In this document: positions 1 through 6,800 of the stretch, in pieces
Layout of the letters: every line of letters starts with the position of its first letter
How positions within the stretch are numbered: the first letter of the stretch is position 1
DNA from: Betaproteobacteria bacterium
GTDB lineage: Bacteria; Pseudomonadota; Gammaproteobacteria; Burkholderiales; SG8-39
Reading direction: 5' to 3'
Assembly: GCA_011391295.1 (NCBI GenBank)
Contig: JAABQT010000087.1
Span: forward strand, 1-6,800
DNA: 6,800 nt
The notes under the pieces: model-generated
Told to the model about the DNA's origin: nothing
Databases searched by the model: none
What the model saw: the letters and a program-made list of their open reading frames with translations, nothing else
Program-made: the position numbers and the translations under genes

Positions 1-184
1 GGTCGCGGTGCAGTACCTGGCGCATCTCCGCGGCCGACAGGAACACGCGCGTCTCGCCGCCGTCAGGCACGAGGAAGCCGTGCCCGTCGGGATGGCCCTC
101 GACGCGGCCGGTGAATTTTCCCAGCGCCGGTGGCGCCGCCGGCCCGCGGCCGGTGCGCTTTTCAGCGCGACGTTTCTTTGACAC
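1..184 (-). CDS. rnr: Ribonuclease R, N-terminal 61 residues (partial, cut by window edge)
   Basis: RNase R is a processive 3'-to-5' exoribonuclease that degrades structured RNA and takes part in rRNA quality control and trans-translation. Only the first 61 codons are visible. They give a basic tail (SKKRRAEKR, residues 2-10), a short Pro/Ala linker, and from about residue 22 the start of the first cold-shock/OB domain (GKFTGRVEGHPDGHGFLVP, residues 22-40; FLSAAEM, residues 48-54), closely matching the RNase R pattern GxVxGHxDGxGFL...FLS..eM...HGD. The start is GTG at 184-182. An in-frame TAA at 190-188 excludes a longer product, and a TGAGG ribosome site lies 6 bases upstream. E. coli and Burkholderia RNase R carry about 80 residues with a winged-helix domain before this point; that domain is absent here. 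Identity is strong from the motif, although only the N-terminus can be judged and a related RNase II/VacB protein is not fully excluded. Confidence 0.85.
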   Translation of the reverse strand, partial: MSKKRRAEKRTGRGPAAPPALGKFTGRVEGHPDGHGFLVPDGGETRVFLSAAEMRQVLHRD

Positions 185-206
185 GCATTACCTCAGACAC
201 TAGAAT
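178..206 (+). promoter_or_regulatory. Sigma70 promoter of tRNA-Leu
   Basis: A perfect -35 hexamer TTGACA (178-183) is followed by an ideal 17-base spacer and a -10 hexamer TAGAAT (201-206; 5 of 6 match to TATAAT). Transcription should start at about 212-216, leaving only a few leader bases before the tRNA at 218. The stretch after the -10 (TCGCCTCCCC) is GC-rich, the kind of discriminator typical of stable-RNA promoters under stringent (ppGpp) control. The -35 overlaps the first codons of the divergent rnr gene, and the spacer holds the rnr ribosome site. Confidence 0.8.
191..195 (-). promoter_or_regulatory. Ribosome binding site of rnr (TGAGG)
   Basis: Minus-strand TGAGG sits 6 bases before the GTG at 184. 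It decides the start: the ATG at 188-186, in another frame, is only 2 bases away and its frame ends at a TGA after eight codons. Confidence 0.7.
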
Positions 207-216
207 TCGCCTCCCC

Positions 217-304
<88 letters not shown>

Positions 305-307
305 CTC

Positions 308-2762
<2,455 letters not shown>

Positions 2763-2768
2763 GGCACG

Positions 2769-3653
2769 TCATTTCTTGCTGCCGCTTCTGCCACTGGGGT
2801 CCTTCAGGAAACGGAAGAACTCCGAATTGGGCTCGAGCAGCAACAGGTCGCTGCGCCCGCGAAAGGTCGAGCGATAGGCTTCCATGCTGCGGTAGAAGGA
2901 ATAGAACTCCGCGTCCTGGCGGAAGGCCTGCGCGTAGGTGGCGGCGGCCGTGGCGTCGCCCTCGCCCTTGACACGCTGCGCGTCGCGGTAGGCCTCGGCC
3001 AGGATCACCTCGCGCTGCCGGTCGGCGTCCGCGCGGATGCGCTCGGCTTCCGCCGAGCCGGTGGAGCGCAGCTCGTTGGCGATTCTCTTGCGCTCGGCCT
3101 CCATGCGCCGGTACACCGACTCGCTCACTTCCTGCGGCAGGTCGACGCGCTTCAGGCGCACGTCGACGATCTCGACGCCGATGCGGCGCAGATCCTTGTC
3201 GGCCTTCTCGCGCACCCGGTCCATCACCGCATCGCGCTCGCCGGACACGACGTCGTGCACGGTGCGACCGCCGAATTCATCGCGCAGCGCGCCGGAGATG
3301 GTCTGGCGCAGCCGGCGCGTCGCCTCCACTTCGTCCCCGCGCACCGAAATGAAATACAGCCTGACGTCGACGATGCGCCAGCGGATGAAGGAATCCACCA
3401 GCACCGGCTTGTTGCCCTGCGTGAGGAAGCGCAGCGGTTCTGGATCGTCGTAGGCCAGGATGCGCATGTCGAACTGGCGCACGTTCTGGATCATCGGCCA
3501 CTTGAAATTCAACCCGGGCTTGGTGATCACTTCCTTCACCTCGCCGAACTGGAACACGATCGCGTTCTGGCGCTGGTCGACCGTGAACAGCACGCTCGAG
3601 GCGATCAGCACCAGCGCGATGAGGACGGCGGCGACCGGGCCGATGGCTCTCAT
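2769..3653 (-). CDS. hflC: FtsH protease modulator HflC (SPFH domain)
   Basis: HflC forms, with HflK, a large membrane-anchored assembly that surrounds and modulates the AAA+ protease FtsH, with most of its mass on the periplasmic side. The 294-residue protein has one N-terminal signal-anchor helix (about residues 4-24), then the SPFH/band-7 domain beginning VDQRQNAIVFQFGEV (25-39) and KPGLNFKWPMI (45-55). A charged, helix-forming coiled-coil segment follows (about 180-245, rich in Arg, Glu and Ala, for example EAERIRADADRQREVILAEAY, a known signature region). A conserved LLLEPNSEFFRFL (270-282) precedes a short basic tail. The start is ATG at 3653, one base after the hflK stop and preceded by a G-rich tract that can act as a ribosome site. 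The frame stays open 25 codons upstream into hflK, but that extension has no membrane-anchor character and was not used. Confidence 0.96.
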   Translation of the reverse strand: MRAIGPVAAVLIALVLIASSVLFTVDQRQNAIVFQFGEVKEVITKPGLNFKWPMIQNVRQFDMRILAYDDPEPLRFLTQGNKPVLVDSFIRWRIVDVRLYFISVRGDEVEATRRLRQTISGALRDEFGGRTVHDVVSGERDAVMDRVREKADKDLRRIGVEIVDVRLKRVDLPQEVSESVYRRMEAERKRIANELRSTGSAEAERIRADADRQREVILAEAYRDAQRVKGEGDATAAATYAQAFRQDAEFYSFYRSMEAYRSTFRGRSDLLLLEPNSEFFRFLKDPSGRSGSKK

Positions 3654-3654
3654 C

Positions 3655-4854
3655 TCAGCGCCCCCCCCGCTCGCGGTTGCGCAGGGCGTCGCGCTCGCGC
3701 GACCCCGCGTCCGCCGGCACCGCCGCATCGGGCGACGCGCGTTGCGAAGCCTGGGCCTCGGACATGCCGGCCACCCCGCTTTGCTGCATCAGCTTGTCCA
3801 GCGGCAGGTACAGCAGGTTGCCGCTGCCCTTGGTGTCGACGATGATCTTCGAGGTCGAGGACAGGACCTCCTGCAGCGTCTCGATGTAGATGCGTTCGCG
3901 GGTCACCGCCGGCGCCTTGGCGTACTCCGCCAGCACCTGGCGGAAGCGCGAGGCCTCGCCCACGGCGTTGGCGATGACGCGCGCCTTGTAGCCGTCGGCC
4001 TCCTGCTTCAGCCGCGAGGCCGTGCCGCTCGCCTTGGGGATCACGTCGCGGGCGTAGGCCTGGCCCTCGTTTTTCTGGCGCTCCAGGTCCTGCCCGGCCT
4101 TGACCGCGTCGTCGAACGCCGCCTGCACCTGCTCGGGCGGCTGCGCGTTCTGGATCGTGACCCGGCTGACGTCGATCCCGGTCTTGTAGCGATCGAGGAT
4201 CTGCTGCATCAATTTCTGCGACTGGTTGGCGATGTTGTCCTGCGACTGATACAGGATCGAATCCATCTTGCTCTTGCCGATGATCTCGCGCATCGCCGTT
4301 TCGGAGGCCTGCATCGCCACCTCTTCGGGCCTGCGGTTGTTGAACAGCCAGGCCTGCGCGTCGGTCACCACGTATTGCACCGCGAACTGCAGGTCGACGA
4401 TGTTCTCGTCGTCGGTGAGCATCAGCGATTCCTTCAGCACCTTGGACTTCACGCTGTTGCGGTAGCCCACCTCGATGGTGCGTACCTGCGACAGGTTGAC
4501 GATCTCGTGCGACTGCAGCGGGTACGGCATGCGCCAGCGCAGGCCGGGATCGGTCTGGTTGGAATACTTGCCAAAGGTGAGCACCACGCCGCGCGAGGCC
4601 GCGTCGACGATGTAAAAGCCGCTCGCCAGCCAGACGCCGACCACCAGCGCCAGCAGCACGCCGGCGCCACCGCCCAGTGCGCGCCCGGAAGGCGGCGACG
4701 GCGGCGGGTCGCCCGCGCCGCGCCGCCCGCCGAACAGGTCGTTCAGGCGGCGGTTGAAATTGCGCCACAGCTCGTCGAGGTCGGGCGGGCCCTGCCGGCC
4801 GCCCGGACCGCGGTTTCCACCCTGGCGTCCCCAATTCGGGTCGTTCAGCGACAT
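3655..4854 (-). CDS. hflK: FtsH protease activity modulator HflK (SPFH domain)
   Basis: HflK is the partner of HflC in the FtsH-regulating membrane complex. The 399-residue protein starts with MSLNDPNWG, the family's usual opening, then a glycine/arginine/proline-rich cytoplasmic region (about 10-58) containing DLDELWRNFNRRLNDLFGG (25-43). One transmembrane helix follows (about 60-81). The SPFH/band-7 domain begins YIVDAASRGVVLTFGKY (81-97) and continues with DPGLRWRMPYP (102-112). A long charged helical region (about 240-330) precedes the conserved SSTSKIIVDTKGSGNLLYLPL (332-352) near the C-terminus, and a disordered Ala/Arg-rich tail ends the protein. The ATG at 4854 overlaps the hflX stop (TAATG), and TGA at 3657-3655 is one base before hflC. 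A run of eight G residues lies just before the stop codon. Confidence 0.96.
   Translation of the reverse strand: MSLNDPNWGRQGGNRGPGGRQGPPDLDELWRNFNRRLNDLFGGRRGAGDPPPSPPSGRALGGGAGVLLALVVGVWLASGFYIVDAASRGVVLTFGKYSNQTDPGLRWRMPYPLQSHEIVNLSQVRTIEVGYRNSVKSKVLKESLMLTDDENIVDLQFAVQYVVTDAQAWLFNNRRPEEVAMQASETAMREIIGKSKMDSILYQSQDNIANQSQKLMQQILDRYKTGIDVSRVTIQNAQPPEQVQAAFDDAVKAGQDLERQKNEGQAYARDVIPKASGTASRLKQEADGYKARVIANAVGEASRFRQVLAEYAKAPAVTRERIYIETLQEVLSSTSKIIVDTKGSGNLLYLPLDKLMQQSGVAGMSEAQASQRASPDAAVPADAGSRERDALRNRERGGR
3661..3668. repeat. G8/C8 homopolymer at the hflK-hflC junction
   Basis: Eight consecutive C on the plus strand (G in the mRNA) encode the last glycines of HflK, two codons before its stop. 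The tract also lies about 8 bases before the hflC ATG and so probably supplies its Shine-Dalgarno sequence. Losing one G would remove the HflK stop and run straight into the HflC frame. Confidence 0.95.
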
Positions 4855-5987
4855 TACTGAGTGATTGTTTCCGGAGAGAAGGTGCGGGTTGGCCGCGTCC
4901 GCGCAGCCTCGGCGATCGCGCCCCGCAATTCGGCGAGGCCGGCGCCGGTGCGCGCGCTCATGAATACGCGGCGGATCTTACCATACTCATCGCGCTCCAC
5001 GCCCGGCTGCAGCCCGGAGGCATCGGCCTTGTTCCAGACCAGGACCTTCGGGATCTCGCCGGCGTCGATCTCGTCGAGCACCTTGTCCACGTCGGCGGCC
5101 TGCTGGTCGCGCGCTGGCGCGGCGCTGTCCACCACGTGCAGCAGCAGGTCGGCGCGCACGGTCTCTTCCAGCGTCGCGCGGAACGCAGCCACCAGTCCGT
5201 GCGGCAGGTCGCGGATGAAGCCGACCGTGTCGGAGACCACCACCGTGCCCGCTTCCGGCAGCCAGATGCGGCGCGTGGTGGTGTCGAGCGTGGCGAACAA
5301 CTGGTCGGCCTCGCGCGCCTTGGCATGCGCCAGCGCGTTGAACAGCGTCGACTTGCCGGCGTTGGTGTAGCCCACCAGCGATACCGAGAGCACCTCGCCG
5401 CGCGCGCGCGCGCGGCGCTGCACGCCGCGGCGGTGGCGGAACTGCTCGAGCTTGCCCTTGAGTATGCGCATGCGGTCGGCGATCATGCGCCGGTCGAGCT
5501 CGATCTGCTTCTCGCCGGGACCGCCGGTCTTGCCCAGACCGCCGCGCTGGCGCTCCAGGTGGCTCCAGCCGCGCACCAGGCGCGTCGACAGGCGCTCCAG
5601 CTGCGCCAGTTCCACCTGCACCTTGCCCTCATTGGTCTTCGCGCGCTGCGCGAAGATCGTCAGGATCAGTTCGGTGCGGTCGAGAACCGTGCGGCCGAGT
5701 TCCTTCTCGAGGTTGCGCTGCTGCGCGGGCGACAGGGCATGATTGAAGATCACGGTGCCGGCGTTCAAGGCCTCGGCGGCAAGGCCGATCTCCTGCACCT
5801 TGCCGCTGCCGGCGTAGAACTTCGGATCGGGCCGCTGGCGCTTGCCGCTGACGGTCACGTGGCGCCCCACGCCGGCGCTGTCGGCCAGGCGCGCAAGCTC
5901 TTCGGCGGCGTCCTCCTGAGCCGCGTCGCCGAAATCCAGACTGACCAGGACCGCCGCCTGGCTGTCGGGCGCCGCCGCGGGAATCAA
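4854..5987 (-). CDS. hflX: Ribosome-associated GTPase HflX
   Basis: HflX is a TRAFAC-class GTPase that binds the 50S subunit and splits stalled or stress-inactivated 70S ribosomes. The 377-residue protein has the N-terminal HflX domain (about 10-195) with [15 protein letters not shown] (53-67) and [12 protein letters not shown] (156-167). The GTPase domain (about 198-365) shows G1 GYTNAGKST (206-214), G3 DTVG (253-256), G4 NKAD (319-322) and G5 SARTG (344-348). It is shorter than E. coli HflX (426), mostly at the C-terminus, which is within the range I expect for Betaproteobacteria. The start is TTG at 5987-5985, the only start placing the whole N-domain in frame. It is backed by an AAAAGGA site just upstream and overlaps the hfq stop by four bases (TTGA). 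Its TAA overlaps the hflK ATG. An alternating CG tract encodes Arg/Ala residues just before the G domain. Confidence 0.95.
   Translation of the reverse strand: MIPAAAPDSQAAVLVSLDFGDAAQEDAAEELARLADSAGVGRHVTVSGKRQRPDPKFYAGSGKVQEIGLAAEALNAGTVIFNHALSPAQQRNLEKELGRTVLDRTELILTIFAQRAKTNEGKVQVELAQLERLSTRLVRGWSHLERQRGGLGKTGGPGEKQIELDRRMIADRMRILKGKLEQFRHRRGVQRRARARGEVLSVSLVGYTNAGKSTLFNALAHAKAREADQLFATLDTTTRRIWLPEAGTVVVSDTVGFIRDLPHGLVAAFRATLEETVRADLLLHVVDSAAPARDQQAADVDKVLDEIDAGEIPKVLVWNKADASGLQPGVERDEYGKIRRVFMSARTGAGLAELRGAIAEAARTRPTRTFSPETITQ
5399..5414. repeat. (CG)8 dinucleotide tract inside hflX
   Basis: Sixteen bases of uninterrupted CG encode part of RRARAR (residues 191-196) in the linker between the HflX N-domain and the GTPase domain. 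Alternating CG is the classic Z-DNA-prone sequence and a possible slippage site. In a genome this GC-rich it may be chance plus arginine codon choice. Confidence 0.9.
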
Positions 5988-6223
5988 GCGTCCTTTTCTG
6001 GCTCGGCGCCGACGCTGACGGCGCGCGAGGGCACCACCGTGGAAATGGCGTGCTTGTAGACCATCTGCGTGACGGAGTTGCGCAGCAGCACCACGTACTG
6101 ATCGAAGGATTCGATCTGGCCCTGCAACTTGATGCCGTTCACCAGGTAAATCGACACGGGAACATGTTCTTTGCGCAGGGTATTCAGGAACGGGTCTTGT
6201 AGCAGCTGCCCCTTGTTGCTCAT
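5984..6223 (-). CDS. hfq: RNA chaperone Hfq
   Basis: Hfq is a hexameric Sm-like protein that pairs small RNAs with mRNAs and influences RNA stability. The 79-residue product aligns directly with E. coli Hfq, shifted by one residue. Q9 (E. coli Q8) belongs to the proximal U-binding face, and the Sm1 region [21 protein letters not shown] (22-42) and the Sm2 signature [12 protein letters not shown] (56-67) are intact, including Y56/K57/H58. The rim patch reads R17-K18-E19-H20 instead of E. coli RRER. The C-terminal tail is short (about 12 residues) and ends in the acidic EPEKDA. The ATG at 6223 has GTGAGG 7 bases upstream. It heads the seven-gene cluster; its TGA overlaps the hflX TTG. Recognition is unambiguous. 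Confidence 0.98.
   Translation of the reverse strand: MSNKGQLLQDPFLNTLRKEHVPVSIYLVNGIKLQGQIESFDQYVVLLRNSVTQMVYKHAISTVVPSRAVSVGAEPEKDA
5991..5997 (-). promoter_or_regulatory. Ribosome binding site of hflX (AAAAGGA) inside hfq
   Basis: Minus-strand AAAAGGA ends three bases before the TTG at 5987, within the last codons of hfq. It supports the rare TTG start and indicates that hflX is translated from the hfq message. Confidence 0.6.
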
Positions 6224-6281
6224 GTTATTGCCTCACTTGCGTGGGGTGGTTCAATACTCTAATAGATTCCGCGGGCGTTTT
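6224..6281 (-). promoter_or_regulatory. aroC-hfq intergenic region with ribosome site and possible hfq promoter
   Basis: This 58-base gap is the only one in the cluster large enough for a promoter upstream of hfq, and it is noticeably AT-richer around 6251-6268. GTGAGG (6236-6231) is a good ribosome site 7 bases before the ATG. A weak sigma70 match reads TAGAAA (6284-6279, starting inside the aroC stop codon), a 17-base spacer, and TAGAGT (6261-6256), each 4 of 6 to consensus. No hairpin terminator for aroC is visible, so read-through from aroC is also possible. The ribosome site is secure; the promoter is tentative. Confidence 0.35.
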
Positions 6282-6800
6282 CTATACCGGCGTGGTGGGC
6301 GGCGTCACGTCCCCGCACTGCGCGCGGTGGCGCAGCGCGTGATCCATCAGCACGCAGGCGAGCATCGCTTCGGCGATCGGCGTGGCGCGAATGCCGACGC
6401 AGGGGTCGTGGCGCCCCGTGGTCGCGACACTGGCGGCCTGGCCCTCGACATCGATCGTGCGGCGCGGCAGGCGAATGCTGGAGGTGGGCTTGAGCGCGAT
6501 CGACACGGTGACGTCCTGGCCGCTCGAGATGCCGCCGAGAACGCCGCCATTGTTGTTGGAGAGGAAGCCCTGCGGGGACATCTCGTCGCCGTGCTCGCTG
6601 CCTTTTTGCTCCACCGATGCAAAACCAGCGCCGATCTCCACGCCTTTCACCGCGTTGATCGACATCATGGCCGCGGCGATGTCGGCATCCAGGCGCCCGT
6701 ACACCGGCTCGCCCCAGCCCACCGGCACGCCCTGCGCCACGACATTGACGCGGGCGCCGCAGGAATCGCCGCTCTCGCGCAGCTGGTCCATGAATTTCTC
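6282..6800 (-). CDS. aroC: Chorismate synthase, C-terminal 172 residues (partial, cut by window edge)
   Basis: AroC converts 5-enolpyruvylshikimate-3-phosphate to chorismate, the last step of the shikimate pathway, using reduced FMN without net redox change. The visible part covers roughly the second half of a protein usually about 360 residues long. It contains [60 protein letters not shown] and the signature [18 protein letters not shown] followed by [11 protein letters not shown], all in the expected order. The frame is open to the window edge (residues EKF precede the first in-frame ATG at 6791), so that ATG is internal. Stop TAG is at 6284-6282. The gene ends with a short non-conserved tail [10 protein letters not shown]. 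It is in the same direction as hfq, 58 bases upstream; a direct functional link to hfq is not expected. Confidence 0.96.
   Translation of the reverse strand, partial: EKFMDQLRESGDSCGARVNVVAQGVPVGWGEPVYGRLDADIAAAMMSINAVKGVEIGAGFASVEQKGSEHGDEMSPQGFLSNNNGGVLGGISSGQDVTVSIALKPTSSIRLPRRTIDVEGQAASVATTGRHDPCVGIRATPIAEAMLACVLMDHALRHRAQCGDVTPPTTPV

Noticed and set aside
162..188. ATG at 188 as an alternative rnr start
   Set aside because: Its frame hits TGA after eight codons and the ribosome site is only 2 bases away; the GTG at 184 gives the RNase R sequence.
3460..4860. Plus-strand open frame of 466 codons opposite hflK and hflC
   Set aside because: It mirrors the hflK codons, has no recognisable domain, and is full of His, Arg and Ala, as expected from reverse-complemented GC-rich codons.
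5136..6059. Plus-strand open frame of 307 codons opposite hflX and hfq
   Set aside because: Shadow of hflX; no motifs and no ribosome site seen.
6224..6300. Intrinsic terminator after aroC
   Set aside because: No GC-rich hairpin followed by a T-run could be found between the aroC stop and hfq.

Overview
The window is a compact, GC-rich stretch of a bacterial chromosome that looks betaproteobacterial. The gene order hfq-hflX-hflK-hflC-(DUF2065)-hisZ-purA, with rnr beyond it, is the conserved proteobacterial hfq superoperon. HisZ sitting between the DUF2065 gene and purA is the version I associate with Betaproteobacteria (E. coli has no hisZ and runs hflC-yjeT-purA). I cannot fix the order or genus from this window.

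Layout, left to right. Positions 1-184 hold the 5' end of rnr (RNase R) on the minus strand, cut by the window edge. Immediately upstream of it, on the plus strand, is a tRNA-Leu(CAG) gene at 218-304. Its near-consensus sigma70 promoter (178-206) overlaps the rnr start codon. Three bases after the tRNA CCA end, the minus-strand cluster begins (read right to left): hfq (6223-5984), hflX (5987-4854), hflK (4854-3655), hflC (3653-2769), a DUF2065/YjeT membrane protein (2762-2577), hisZ (2577-1609) and purA (1612-308). The C-terminal half of aroC (chorismate synthase) enters from the right edge on the same strand and ends 58 bases before hfq.

How the genes relate. The seven genes from hfq to purA are joined by overlaps of 1 or 4 bases or gaps of 1 and 6 bases, so they must share transcripts and are probably translationally coupled. 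Hfq is the sRNA chaperone. HflX is a ribosome-associated GTPase. HflK and HflC form the SPFH-family membrane complex that regulates FtsH, and the DUF2065 protein is their small membrane neighbour. HisZ is the regulatory subunit of a short-form HisG in histidine synthesis. PurA makes adenylosuccinate, and the purine and histidine pathways exchange ATP and AICAR. AroC ends the shikimate pathway. There is no stretch of 300 bases without a gene.

I found no previously undescribed system: this is mostly ordinary housekeeping DNA. The parts most worth a second look are at the left end: an RNase R that starts directly at its first cold-shock domain, a tRNA promoter laid over that start codon, and a tRNA gene lying antisense between purA and rnr with no visible terminator. 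Also of interest are a G8 tract where a single-base slip would fuse HflK to HflC, an unusually short HisZ, and aroC in place of the expected der next to hfq.
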